Source: Gnetum montanum (Eukaryota > Streptophyta > Gnetopsida > Gnetales > Gnetaceae). Taken from it: a stretch of 64,000 nt of DNA. This document shows positions 42,020-54,090 of the stretch, one piece after another; within the stretch, counting starts at the first letter, position 1; every line of letters begins with the position of its first letter. Location of the stretch: positions 51,803-115,802 of the forward strand of contig MNCI01009275.1 of the NCBI GenBank assembly GCA_015680685.1. The letters are read 5' to 3'. Both the position numbers and the translations under genes were made by a program. The notes beneath the pieces are model-generated. The model saw only the letters and a program-made list of their open reading frames with translations, did not search any database and was not told the DNA's origin.

Positions 42020-42980
42020 TTCCTAACTTGATGCGGGTTAGGTGATGCATATGGCCTAGTAGACTTGAGGTGATACTCTTCTAGGTTGTCATTTGCCATT
42101 GAAAAAGGAAATTCTACCCATGGAGTTTCTTCATGGAGATCGCTACTTTTGCTTGGTTCACTTGCTAAACAACATTGGGTTTTGTTGCAAACAGATGATT
42201 CATCTTCAAAGACTTCTATCTCCGATGCTCATTCAATGTTTATATTGTTGATGGTCCAGGGGGCTATGTTGTCACCAAAAATCACCACTTCTCCCTCTAC
42301 ATAGGATAGGTGAATCTCTTGGTGAATTAGTGAAGAGGTAGCCCTTAATTGGGCTAACCAAGATCTTCCCAAGATTAAATTGAACCCAGGCATCTCCTCT
42401 ACCATGATGAATTTTGCATTAGTTGGGAATCAATCCCCTACCACAAATTCAATGGTGACTATTCCCTTAACTATGATGCATGCCCCATTAAATGACTTCA
42501 AATAAGAAGTTGTTGTGGGCTTGATTTGGTCCACCAGGCCTAGCTTGTCAAAAATAGGGAATGGGATTATGTTGGTTGCAACCCCATCATCAACATGCAC
42601 ACTACGAATCCTGTACTAACCCACACAAATTGTTATGAACAGAGGGGCAGTGGTTCCTTAACCCCTTTTGAGATCAGCTTTAATGACTTCATCATGAAAA
42701 GTTAAGAGGGTTGACCATGATTCTTTAGTTGTAGGTGGAAGCATCATGGCATGAATGGCCTTTTCTTCTGCTGGCATATCCTCTTTAATAGGAATGGATG
42801 CCAACATGCGGATGAGAGCCTCATGATGTGCAGAAGTTATTATTAGATCATATAGGCTTAAATTTGTATTGTTTTTTTTTGTAAAGCTGGTTTGACCTAT
42901 GTAAGTGCGTCTAGAAAATCCTGTCCACTGTCCAATTGTTTGGTGGTTTTTATTTTCTCTACGTGCCCCAAGAGGCAAAT
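42020..42980 (-). pseudogene. Aspartic protease region of element B
   Basis: A 106-codon open frame at 42658-42978 (HHEALIRMLASIP, EDMPAEEKAIHAMMLPP) matches the 27145-27450 frame of element I. Downstream, in other frames, come the remains of the active-site region near 42560-42600 and MPGFNLILGRSWL near 42390-42350, followed by a tail ending near 42020. Several stops. The order relative to the antisense gene and hairpin array is the same as in element I. Confidence 0.72.
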
Positions 42981-43480
42981 TTTCTGAGGTGGGGATTTGG
43001 ACTTTGATTGGATAGCAGGCTTCTAGGCTTCAGTAGTTGCTTATTGTGAATGCATTTCCATCTTAGCTTTAGATGGTGGAGCCATGGGAACCATTGACAA
43101 GGGGTTGGGCTTAGGGGGGCCTAGTGTAGTATGTTCCCTAATCATCTTGTTAGCTAGGTGCTCATCATGTTTCCTCATGTGAGAAGGTTATGATGTAGTT
43201 CCAACCACTAGACTCTAGGTAGATGGGGGATTTATATGTTTTGGTACCCCTAGGACAAATGGTGCTTGGGTTGTTGCTGCCATAGACTATGGAGCCTTAA
43301 CCATGAAAGGTGGAATGGGTAGTCGAGATGATGCCTTAATAACAAAAGGGGATTATGGCCTATTTGTCATCAAAGTTTTAACACCACTGGAAGGCACATG
43401 AACCACAAATGACTCATGTGTTGCCTCTGCATTGTCATCAATGCTAATAGCATTAATGGTATATCTTGCATGGCTAGCAT
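42981..43480 (-). pseudogene. Gag-protease linker of element B
   Basis: Pro/Thr/Met-rich, stop-interrupted minus-strand translation; no domain. Confidence 0.4.
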
Positions 43481-45767
43481 TCAATGGGTTCTTATAAACA
43501 TTCGTAGATTGGTTCTCTGGTTGAATAGGATAATTTTTTCAAGGACCAACTTACCTTGATCAATCATGCATTGGATGTCATCTTTCAACACTAAGTAGTA
43601 ATCCATGTCATGGTCGCACAACTGGTGATAATTGTAGAATGTATCCAGCCTAAAACTTTTGGGTACTTGAGGCACAATGGGCATGGCTATAGAGGGGTCT
43701 TAGAGGATCTCATAGTACATCTCATGATGTTTGCAGGCATCTTCTAACATTTTCTTATGTTGAATACACCCAAAACTTAGTAGTTGATCCAAAAGTTTTG
43801 ATGGCTTAATCGGCAAAGGGGTATATTTTGAACAATCTTGATAGAGCTTAACATTTTGTTGGTAGTAGCTGGGGCCTTAGATGCCTCAGTTGCCTATTTT
43901 TTGTTGGTGGGCTTGGCTTCATTAGCCACAACTACCATAGTGGTTGTCATGACTTTTTCCTTTTCCTTATCTTTCTATGCATGTGCGTTCTTGTAAGCTA
44001 CATAAGCCAGGTCCTTGCTAGCCTTTGCTGCATCTTCTATGCTCTTTGTTTGAGCAAAGGCTTGACTAAGGGAGTGTAGGGCTAAATAATATAGTTTGGA
44101 TTTAATAAAATCATTTAAAGTGTTCTTAAAAATGGCCAGTAAGTGAGCTTTAGCTATTAGCTCGTGAATCTCATTTAGAGCAGCACTCCAACATTGTATG
44201 AATTTTTGCACGGGTTCTAGCACTTCTTGTTTAATAGTCATGAGTTGATCTAGAGTGGCTTCCGACTTCAAGTTGTACTTGAATCAGGTTACAAATTGTC
44301 TTAACAACTCCTCTAGAGTTGAAATGGAAGCATGAGGAAGTGCACAGTACCAACCTAAGGCCTTCCTAGTCAAAGACATGGTGAAGACACGAACAATCAT
44401 GTGTGGCCATGGTTGCAGTAATAAGGACTCAAAATAAAAAGTAAGTAGGTGGGAATTTGGATCACCTTCTCCATTGAATTTCATGAATTGGGGAAGCTGT
44501 ACCCCCAGGGGGCAACATGAGTAGAGGGACAATGGGTCTAATAGGGTCATCTTGATAGAAGTCCATTACGTGGACTGTTTCGGAGCTGGTGGCTTTAACC
44601 TGTTCAACCTCATCAGTGAGGGTTTGAATAAGCTAAAACACTTAATCTAGACTCTATGATGTAGAGGGTTGCCCTAGTTGTACCATTGGTGGTGTCATTG
44701 GAGTAGCTACCATGGATGTTGTTGTCGGTGCCACTACCAATCCCATTGGGTGTGTTGTCAGAGTGGTTCCCATTGGTGGTGCCACTGGCATAGCTACTAG
44801 CCCTGATGGGGTGGTGTCATTAGAGCAGATCCCATTAGTAGTGCTGTTAGAGTAGCTACCAACCCTGATGGGGGTAGTGCCATTAAAGTAGCCTACAAAA
44901 CTGTAGGTTGTTGTACTGTATGTGATGTTTGATATATTGGCAGTTGTGAATAGGTTGGGATCTAAGATAATTAAAAAATAGGAAAGGATGTTGTTGCCCA
45001 CCACATGGTTGAGGTTGGAGTTATTGTTGGTGGTGGGACTAACATAAAAGGGATAATAGGAACAAGGCTCATTTGTGGCTGCGATGTGGACATCGTATGC
45101 ACATATGGCAATGTGGCCATCATAAACACTAACTACAGAAATTGAATAGACTATGAAGGAATAATAGAGGGAAAGGAGGTTGAATGCCCCACATGCTATT
45201 ATGTTGATAGCATCTAGTAGCTACCTATCATTAGTGAAGATTTGGGCTGCAAAAGTGTCATAGCTGTCACAAAGGAGATGGAAGATTATGATTAGTATGA
45301 AAGAAACATAGAGGTAGACTGTGAGGTTGAGGCATAGAGCAAGCCACCACCTTCGGAATGGGATTCAAACTCCTCTTGCCCATCTTGGAGGGGCTCATCA
45401 TACTAGGATGTTGTATCGTGCTCTTTTAACCCACTCATTCGCATATGTTGGTCCAAGATCCATTGGAAAGTTTCAGTAAGTGGTATAACTGCATCATGGG
45501 TGGCAATGAACTCCCTTCCATTTTGATGAATAATTTCAAAGCTACACTTTTCCTTTGTTTCTTGATGGTCCAAAAATAGGCCAGCCTAAACCTTCATGCA
45601 TAAAAAATTATATCGTTCTTCATCAAGCGTTGTGTGCTTTGTCGCAGTCTAAGAGACAGTTGTTGTAAGTGTACTGGGCTAAGTGATTGCTCAATGTCCA
45701 CCATATGTTATAGGGGATGAGTTCTCTCCAAGCTTGAGGTGGTAGCTGAGGTGCTAGGTGGGTTCAT
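43481..45767 (-). pseudogene. Gag of element B
   Basis: The first ATG in the right context is at 45765-45767 (MNPPSTSATTSS). The N-terminal part is heavily shifted. A Thr/Asn/Pro-rich section lies at 44654-45060. The gag domain is split into 44284-44550 (FMKFNGEGDPNSHLLTF, KALGWYCALPHASISTLEEL) and 43975-44271 (FIQCWSAALNEIHELIAKAH, KSKLYYLALHSLSQAFAQTK). The zinc-knuckle region (43481-43684) reads FYNYHQLCDHDMDYY, having lost its first and last Cys compared with CDYHQLCGHTTNYC in element I. Non-functional. Confidence 0.82.
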
Positions 45768-46229
45768 TTTTACTATGTCAAAAAGGGTGTGAGAAGAAAA
45801 AAAAACTTGTAAGAAATGTCCAAATGCAATAAATTTTAAACTAAAATGATTAAGTAGGTAAGCTATGAAGAAAATGGGCCAAAATGGCTAAGTTTAAAAA
45901 TGCTGAAAAACATAGTACTTTGTGTTGTTACACTCATCACACTCTGCGGGATTGTCATGCTGATAGGGTTGTCATGCTCGACAGAACACTTAGAGCTTGA
46001 TGTAGTAAATAGTTTTGGACTTTCTCTCCTATGGGGTTCCAAAGGAACCATCAACTGGGACCAATCTGCACCAACCAAAATGTGGAAAACTCCTATGGTG
46101 GCTTATGATCTAGCTGCTGTTGTGGCAGGTTCATAGGGTTGGTACGTCTACGCTAGCTTGTTGCTAGTGATTGGGGTATAGAAAGCACGTGGGACTACCT
46201 GTGGCACATAAAAGAAACACAAAGGTTTA
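45768..46229 (-). other. Leader (5' UTR) of element B
   Basis: Contains one degraded copy (about 45985-46200) of the unit that is tandem in the leader of element I ('ctatggggttccaaaggaacc', 'ccaatctgcacca'). Confidence 0.55.
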
Positions 46230-46253
46230 GGCCCTTCTCCTAGTGCCAAAAAT
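46230..46253 (-). promoter_or_regulatory. Primer-binding-site-like sequence of element B
   Basis: Minus-strand ATTTTTGGCACTAGGAGAAG and then GGCC immediately follow the LTR end; compare the PBS-like site of element I. Confidence 0.55.
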
Positions 46254-48340
46254 TGTAGCGTCTGAAAATGTGAATGGCTAGAACACCGAGATATTATAGG
46301 GTGCACAACCTAACCCTGAGTCCGTGTGAGGGTTATGCTGGAGAAAATGGAAATGGGGCATCCTAAATAGTCTGGTCGATCAAATAGAGACTTACGAGGT
46401 GTACAATAACCATTTGCAAATAGAGTTTTTGGAGTGTCACACGTAAGAGCCAGGATAAGCAAAAACATGACATACACAACAACGTGAGTGTACCAATGCA
46501 TATGAACAATAGAACTAAGAAATTATGCCAACAATCTGAAATACATGCTGAAAGGAAATGAAGTATGATTTTAGGTGAATAAATGCACTATCCCAAGTTT
46601 GGGGAATGTAACTTTTGATTAAATAGTGTATTAAACTGGCATGCAGTATCAAATAGGCACAGTAAGATAGTGGGGCAGTATGGTCATAGTTCCTAGGAAG
46701 TTACAGATGTGGTGCTGATAGCCACCAGGGGAGCTAAACCTATTGGGTTGGTCATCATTACATTGTATGGGTACAAGGTTGCAATGCTCAATAAGGTGTC
46801 ATGCTTGAGTGTTCAAGTGTAGAGGTGAGGAAGGTGCTAGGACTACTCTAATGTTGAGATTTGCTTATCATCAACCTTTTGCTTACCAATCTTTTGCCAA
46901 AGCCAACTACAAAAGCCAACCCTTAAAATGTTGATTACTAGGGTATTTGTAGAGTTAGGGTTGATGGGAGACATGGATTGGGTACCACGTGGCTTGGATC
47001 CCACAAAACATGAGTGTGAGTAAGTCACATGAACATCCTATGCTCAAAGTATCAAACTCAAAGTGTCAAGATCAAAGTGTCAAGCTCTGCAGGATAGGAA
47101 CAAGAACTAAGAATCTACCAAACTATGACCACACTACCCAAACTACATGTGCTAAAGTCTAAGGGACTACCACATACCTACAAACAATGCCAAAACAAAT
47201 GTAATTAGGACCCTATGCTCTGGGACTATGTATTCCACCTCTTCTGAGTAGGGTCAAGTGTATGGACAATTTTGGGGATAAATAGGAGGTACAAAAACAA
47301 AGCAAACTACTGATCTTGGTCACCGAAGAGATTCCAAAGCAGACATGGAGGTCGATGTGGAGCTCTAGGAACTTTTGGAGGCATTTGAAGGCATTTTCCA
47401 AGTGTCATGTTGTCTATGCTACCCAGCGTGATAGAGCGTAGCATGCACACTTAGAAAATTTTTGCATTTTGGCTTACTATGCTATCTACGCAGCACAACG
47501 TAGCAGAGCACAGCATCCTTTTTCCAATGAACGTTGCCAAAATTTAAAATGTTTTCTCATAACATGCTCATCACACTCTGGGGTGCAGCAAGGCAGGAAA
47601 TTTTAGCAGCTAGAAAATGCATCTCCCATGTCAAAATGGCTTGACAACCTTTTGTTCCATACTTAGAAAATTTTTGACCTTGGAACATCTATTACGCTAT
47701 CTACACTATGTAGTGTAGCAAAGCATAACACAAATGTTTGAATAAATTTTGACAAAACTTGCCATATTTTTCCATGGCACATTGATCACACTCCCAGGAT
47801 GAAGCAGGACAGGTAGCCTCAGAAATTGAAAAATTACTAAATGCACCTTCCATGTCTAGGCCAACACTTAGGAAAATTTGAGTTCCAAAAATGGTGCTAT
47901 GCTGTCTATGTTGTGCAGCGTAGTAGAGTGTAATGGACCAAAAGATAGAAAATTTTCCAAACTATTTGTTCCATCCTAAGCATTTTTGACAACTCCTAGC
48001 CTGACACTTGGGTTGACTAGCAACAAGGACAAGTGTCAAGCTAGGCAAGTTAAAGAGCATAGCAAGCTTGATGGCCCAGGAGATAGAAAATTTGCCAAAA
48101 TTTTTAGTCCATCCTCAGTGCCCTTTTGACCACTTCTAGCCTTGGAAACATGTGCTATGTTGGCTGTGTTGGGGAGCATAGCAGACAGACTTAGAAAATT
48201 TTGCAAATATCAGGACTTCGAGTGTGTTACATTGTCTATGCTACATAATGTATCACCAAACTTAGAAATTTTTTCCCAAGTTTTGACACTTAGAAAAATC
48301 TTTTATTGAGTTTCCATAGCCCAAAATTAGTGGTGTTTCA
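46254..48340 (-). repeat. LTR of element B (right, 5' LTR of the minus-strand element)
   Basis: Partner of 10119-12224. Starts TGTAGCG and ends GTGTTTCA; flanked by TAGTG at 48341-48345. Confidence 0.92.
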
Positions 48341-48345
48341 TAGTG
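48341..48345. repeat. Target site duplication TAGTG, right copy (element B)
   Basis: Identical to 10114-10118. Confidence 0.9.
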
Positions 48346-49284
48346 TTAATGAATATGTATTCATATGACTTGTTATGTGTCATTACATGCTTGTCTTGAT
48401 ATGTGTATTAATGTAATCATATTGTATCCATTTATTCAAGAATGAATGTTAAACTTGTAATTTATTATAATGGCTAAGTAAAGCAAATATTTGAATTCAG
48501 AAATATATATAGTATTGTCATATAGCTAGTAGTTCACTCTCCATCCTACAATAACATAATTAACAAGTAAAACTATAAGAATTAATGATCAAAGATGTTT
48601 AACATCATTGTAATGTTGTATAATCTTATGTACCCTCAATGCAATGCAAAATTCTAGAATAAATACCTACTTGAAATCTTTGCTGATAAATAACCAAAGA
48701 GAAGAAGATGGGTGATCAAAAGTAGTACAAGAAAATTCATCATGATGAGCAACTAGCTAGCAACTACAATTGCAATGGGGAAGCCACATAAAAGTCCGTT
48801 GTAAAGTAACCTCAAACTTCTATGTGTGATTATGCATACAGTGACTAACTACTCATGTTATTTATTTATTATTTATTCTGGATTGTACCAATGTTGCAGG
48901 TTCAGTGGTAAGATGGTCAAGCTTTAATTCCATCCTCTTCATAGGCACAATACATACATATTGATCATAAAAGTATGCACTATAGTTCAATATATAGGTC
49001 ATGACTTGTTGTGCATGGTGCTTCTAGTCAGTGGAAAAATGGTCGAAAACTCGATAACAACATAATTCAATGTTTGAGAGTAAAGTCTAATTAAGTCATG
49101 TTTGATTACATTTGAGTTTTCAATGCTTCTCAAGCATAAAAGAGTGGGATTTGACTCTTTTTTAATTTCTCACTTGTATTGACCACTTTTTTCCTTAACA
49201 AAATCATTTTCAAATTAGAAAAGCAAATAGCCAACTTGAGAGTAAGACACGAAAGGTGTATTACTATGCATGTTCAAAGAGTAT
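48346..49284. other. Anonymous flank between elements B and C
   Basis: AT-rich. No coding, LTR or RNA-gene signal that I can support. Confidence 0.4.
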
Positions 49285-49289
49285 AAATG
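49285..49289. repeat. Target site duplication AAATG, left copy (element C)
   Basis: Identical 5-mer at 57769-57773. Confidence 0.88.
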
Positions 49290-50278
49290 TGTTAATGTGT
49301 TAATCTTGGATGCACCAACACCTAGAAAAAAACTCGTTTATGGAGACTATCACTTAGGGTGCCTCCCACATGGGCATAGAAACTTGGGAATAATCTAAGC
49401 CAAAGAGGGCTCTGTCACATTCCAAAAAGTAAATGAAACTAAAAAGTTGGGAGAATTTAAATTCAAAAATTATCTTGAATTCTAATAAAAATATAGTAAC
49501 TAGTAAATTTTAAACTTTTCCTTGGTATTTTTTTGCTACTACCAGTTCGTCGCTACTAGTGGTAGCCATTGCCCGGCAAGAAAACCCTAACCACCACCGA
49601 AACATATTCTTGTGCCACTATAACCTCACTCCATTTCATGTCTACTATCTAATGCCATTAGAGGAAGGAGAGAAAAAGAGACCCTACCATTCCTCTTGCC
49701 ATGCATTTGATGTGGTAGAGGGAGAGTAACCATCATTTCACTTACCATGCACATTGCTATGGTAGAGAGAGTGTGATGAACCCCACTACAACAACACGTT
49801 GCCATAGTTGCCTGTAATGCCATGCACACATTTCTTTGGGCATGCCTAACACTATAGTTTGTGCCTCTGTTTGCCATTTTTTATCACACATGTAGCCACT
49901 AGAAGAGAGAGAGAGAGAGATCCTACACTATTCAATGCATTGCTTGCTACTATCACACATCATCCACTACTGGCTGCAACTCACTGCAAATTCAACTCTT
50001 ATTGCTGCAACTAATTGGTGTTAGCTGGTTTCATGCATCATTGACCATTTCTTGTATGTAGCCTCCATCAATAGAGAGAGACCTAAAATCCCTCTGCAGA
50101 CTATTGCCAAAACATGCCATGTGCATCGCTGTCAAAGAAAGAAAGGACCTGAGAATTGTCCCTTCTCTAGAGAGAGGAGGGGCTCCCCTTTCTACCAACA
50201 ACCATGATCACCACTACCACATGCCCTATCAAAAAGAGGGAAGTCTATTAGATCCCCCTTTTTGTTGGTCATGGTCAC

Positions 50279-50288
50279 CTTTTATAGC
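50279..50288 (-). promoter_or_regulatory. TATA box in LTR of C
   Basis: Minus-strand GCTATAAAAG, identical at 56968-56977 in the partner LTR. Confidence 0.6.
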
Positions 50289-50763
50289 TATCGTTACATC
50301 GGTTACGCCACTCTCCTATTGCATCTGCCACCTTCTGCTACGGTTATGTCTACAGCTACTAAGGGAGGCTGCCCAATTATCCCTATATTATTTTTCTTTC
50401 TAGATGACCACTTTGTCTCTTGTAAGTTGCTCCCATCAGTGCCATGAATGTCCACATCTACCACTCATCGATGTTACCATTAATGTTAGTGGTTACTGCA
50501 ACATCAGTTGTGCCACTCTCCTACCCACATTCCACGTTCACCTGGAGCTGTTACCACATCCACCACCTCTATTCACACATTATGTCCACCTCACAAGGCA
50601 TTATGTTGACCACTTGCATGGCCACCACCATCATCAGTTATGTGTGTTGCCCATGTAACATCCTGTGAAACATCCACAGCCAGCCCACATTGTCCACATA
50701 AGCATTTAAAATATCGAGGTGATATCCTACATAGACCATAAAAAAAAGGAGTGGATAAAGACC

Positions 50764-50787
50764 ATTATTATTATTATTATTATTATT
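50764..50787. repeat. (ATT)n microsatellite
   Basis: Eight to nine trinucleotide units within the C LTR; the partner LTR has 'attataattataattataatt' near 57440, a different periodicity at the same place. Confidence 0.9.
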
Positions 50788-51094
50788 ACTATTTTTTTTA
50801 TGGATGGTTAGGGTAACCTCTAGGTTTACATTGAGAAATCTAAAATGCCATAGTGTGTGACTCGTAGGCAAACCATGTTTTAATAACAATAAAAAAAATT
50901 ATTTTTGATTGCTAACAATTTTCTCAAAAATTTCTATAGGTGATTTTCAGTTTGCTTTTATTTCCATTTTAATTTTTTGATTTAATTCCCTTTCAAGTAA
51001 ACATCTCTTATCCAACAAAGTGTACATTCTAGAACACACAATGTTTTTGTTGATCATGGCCCTATGCCTAGCATGGGTGATGTTGGCATCAACA

Positions 51095-52440
51095 CTTAGC
51101 CTCTAAATTCTTAATTGCATGCAAGTGCAAGGATAGAAAAAAAAACATAGAAATTTTAAATGGGGATGCAACAAATAGATGATTAAAAACATCACAAAAT
51201 AGACAAATTGAAACTTGAAAGTAAACTATACTGATCTAAACATGATTAAAATAACCATATCATCAATAGAGAACTAGATGTGGGCCACCCTTACCACACC
51301 ATCTTATTTAATTAAGACCAAAATATCTACTCTTTATAAATCATAACTTTATATAAAGTATATAATTAAGATCTCATTCCCAATCTTCTCACAAGGTAAA
51401 AGTAAAAAGTATGTGAACTACTTTAAGCACAAGACCTATACTAAACTTCATAAAGAGAACATGCTTTTTTTAGATCATAGCTAGCCATAACTTTTGGATT
51501 TTTCCTTGGGACCCTATTTTCCTTTTCTAAATTTTGGGGAAATAGGTTTAAAAGGGGAAATAGAGATTAGGGTGAGGATTGCTACTGGACCCATCACACT
51601 AAAAAACTCATTACACTATCAATGAACATGGTCCTCATTCTTTTTACTTTTGTTTCTCTTTTTTTTTATTTGAGGAAACTTTGCTTATGGTGTATTTCAT
51701 TCTTAATGTAGTAATTCCAACATGAGTCTGGTCGATTAGCTGCACTAGCAAAGAACATGATCCTTTCAAAACTTTACCCATGGTGCAATTCAACCATTGT
51801 GTATGTGCCTTTTAATTACTATCTAGATGGCATCATAGCAGGTCTCTTGGGTGGCTAAGGGTTCTCAAGTGGAGATGAATACACTTCACTCTATTGATCA
51901 TAGGGTAGCCATGGATCATCACACTTGAGGGCTGGGGCTTATGAGAGAGAAAATAGCATTTTCCAAGGTCACCTAGTGATTATGGCTAACCATTCTCCAA
52001 CATGACATATCCTACACCCACATGATCATGATGATAACATGATAAGTTAGCATAAATCCTGTCCTCCATAATCCAACATAAAAAATAAAACTAAAACATT
52101 ACAAAAGGTTGGGAAGAATCGTAGCATTATTGAAATATGTAATATAAAGGAGATTTTATGTAATAGTAACATGATATATCATATAAAGCATTATGCTTAC
52201 ATTATTTTCCAATGGTGTTATGATGACCCAATGCCTAGTAACTCAAATGATCATAATGATTATTAAATTCATATGAAATGCACAAATCAAAACAAAGCCA
52301 ATATGCTAAGAAAAAAATGATAAAAATGCAAGGAAAATATGCAAATGCAACTATATACAAATGAAATTCATAGTGAAGAGAAAGAAAACATGCAACTAAG
52401 GATCTATCAAGTGTCCACATGAGGCACATGAGTAGAAATG
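51095..52440 (-). other. 3' untranslated region of element C
   Basis: On the minus strand AGAGGCTAAG directly precedes the LTR start TGTTGATG and is the likely PPT (51095-51108). The remainder shows no coding signal; the frame at 52235-52429 is not supported. Confidence 0.5.
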
Positions 52441-52950
52441 CTTTGGATAAAATGCATTAAAATTTCTAGATAACTTATATCCATACAAATCAATAATTTT
52501 GTGAACATTGAAGCCAATGACATTTGTAACTTGGAATAGACCTGATCACATATGAAAAAACTTACTTTGAGGATTTGTTTAACCAAATGCTCTATCTCTC
52601 TTAAGGACTAGATCTCCTATTTTAAGGACTTTACTTGCATATCTATTGTCAAACCACCTTTTAACAATTTGTTAATGATCAAGATTACAAAAATCAATAC
52701 ATGATCATAATTTTCTTGTTCATTTTGTATCAGGCACTAAATTTGATGTCCAACTTGAATATTTCATAAGATGAATAATTTTAGATTCTAAAAGTTCATC
52801 AAGTTCTTCTTCCATCTCAGTTTCAATATTAGGTTTAATAGGTCTAAATTTTTATAGGTCATCAAATATAGCTTCTCTAGGAACATATTCAATAGTTATG
52901 TTGTTAAAATTTGGCACACCTTCTAATGTTTTAAGGAATAGGATCTCATT
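52441..52950 (-). pseudogene. RT N-terminus joined to integrase C-terminus by deletion, element C
   Basis: Minus-strand translation gives the pre-RT stretch MEEELDELLESKIIHL near 52820, then the RT start with SCIDFCNLDH near 52690. It changes abruptly near 52670 to WFDNRYASKVLKIGDLVLKRDRAF, the classic integrase C-terminal module, and ends near 52470 with a YxLSRNFNAFYxKHF-like tail. The missing middle (RT palm to integrase core) would be roughly 2.5-3 kb in an intact relative. A stop lies just before the junction. Confidence 0.75.
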
Positions 52951-53860
52951 TATATTTTGTCCTCCCCTAAAGATGGTGGGTTACTGAGAAGAAATCCCTT
53001 TCCATTTTTTTGATGATAAGACAAGGTATCTTCATAGATTTCTTCACCTTCTCTAGAAGTTTGATAGGGTTGGGTGGAATTTGTATGAGAAAAAGGATTT
53101 ATTTTTGTAATTTCACTCACATGGTCATTTATAACATGTTCACCATGTTCAACCTCAATAACTCTAATATAAAAATTATTGTTTTGATTTTCCAAAGATT
53201 GATTTTGCTAATCGAATGTTGTAACTACTTTTTTATAGAAAGGCTCTCTTGGTATGACCATATATTCAGATTTTCTTTTGATAAGGATTAATAGTTCTAA
53301 GAAATTTGACCTAAAGGAGCCCTCAAAATTGGCTCCAAAAGTCCTAGATAAGAGCACACCATAAGTAGGTGACATATCAATTACTAAAATATCCATATAA
53401 CATATAAACATAGGGTATTATTTAAGTTGTACTTTCACTTCTTTTAATAACCCTACTATAGGTATGTTAGACCCATCGAGATGTATCACACTTCATTTGC
53501 AATAGCATCCATGCTCCTAAGGTTTTACATACCTCAAGTGGCATGACACTAATGGTTGCTCCTGAATCCATCAAAAAATTATGAATGTTCTTTCCTAAAA
53601 GAATCAGAGTTATTAGGAAAGGATGTTTCTCTTTCTTGATTATCATGGAATTATTTGCATTTTGTATTGATAATGCATTAGAAATTTCTGTGAAGTGACC
53701 TTGCCTTTCAAGGATTTGGGATTTTTCTTTATTGGTTTCAAGTGTACAATATATCTTTTGAATCACATCTTTCATTTCATTAAAATGTAAAGGGTCATAC
53801 ATTAAAATGTTGGCTTTAATTTTCTTCAAATCCTCAACTAGATCATAAGTCTTATGTTCA
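52950..53860 (-). pseudogene. Protease of element C
   Basis: The 120-codon frame 53467-53829 contains the retropepsin active site NFLMDSGATISVMPLEVCKTLG. After a frameshift near 53465 the frame 53208-53411 carries DILVIDMSPTYGVLLSRTF, the C-terminal half. The linker to RT (52950-53195) is Asn/Glu-rich without a domain. Confidence 0.82.
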
Positions 53861-54090
53861 TCTTTTGCTTCTTGTTGATGTGGAGTTCTTCTAAGTATAT
53901 AAGGGTGGTTTGGTCATTGTGGGGCATTTACTTAGGATGGTTTGGTTTGATTACTAGTGTTCTGTTGGCTAGGAGCTCTCTTGTTTGGAGAAGTATAAGG
54001 ATCATTCCTAGTTTGGTGTTGTGTGTTGTTTATAATGTCACTAAGTCTACGGTAGTGAGTGTTATGTGGATTGGGATCACTTACCATAAC

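Larger units (their letters stand above)
10119..48340 (-). mobile_element. Tat-like Ty3/gypsy retrotransposon B, complete but decayed, interrupted by element I
   Basis: Two LTRs (10119-12224 and 46254-48340), a perfect 5-bp target duplication, a PPT next to the left LTR and a PBS-like site next to the right LTR show a full element transcribed on the minus strand. Without element I (14477-33039 plus one 5-bp duplication) it is about 19.7 kb. Order in element direction: LTR, leader, gag, protease, an opposite-strand gene (36.7-41.5 kb), RT-RNase H, archaeal-type RNase H, integrase (split by I), 30-bp repeat array, 3' UTR, LTR. The extra RNase H is a hallmark of the Tat lineage. All ORFs carry stops or frameshifts. 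Confidence 0.92.
49290..51094 (-). repeat. LTR of element C (left)
   Basis: Aligns with 55937-57768. TATA box in element orientation, GCTATAAAAG, at 50279-50288. Includes GA runs (49903-49919) and an ATT/TTA microsatellite (50764-50787). ORFs in it, such as 50104-50403, are shadows. Confidence 0.9.

Noticed and set aside
48346-49284. Possible host gene between B and C
   Set aside because: No frame longer than chance, no motif and AT-rich; I cannot support a gene.
50104-50668. Cys/His-rich + strand ORFs in the C LTR
   Set aside because: They fall in both LTRs in unequal form and on the strand opposite to the element; due to CCACCACAT-rich sequence.
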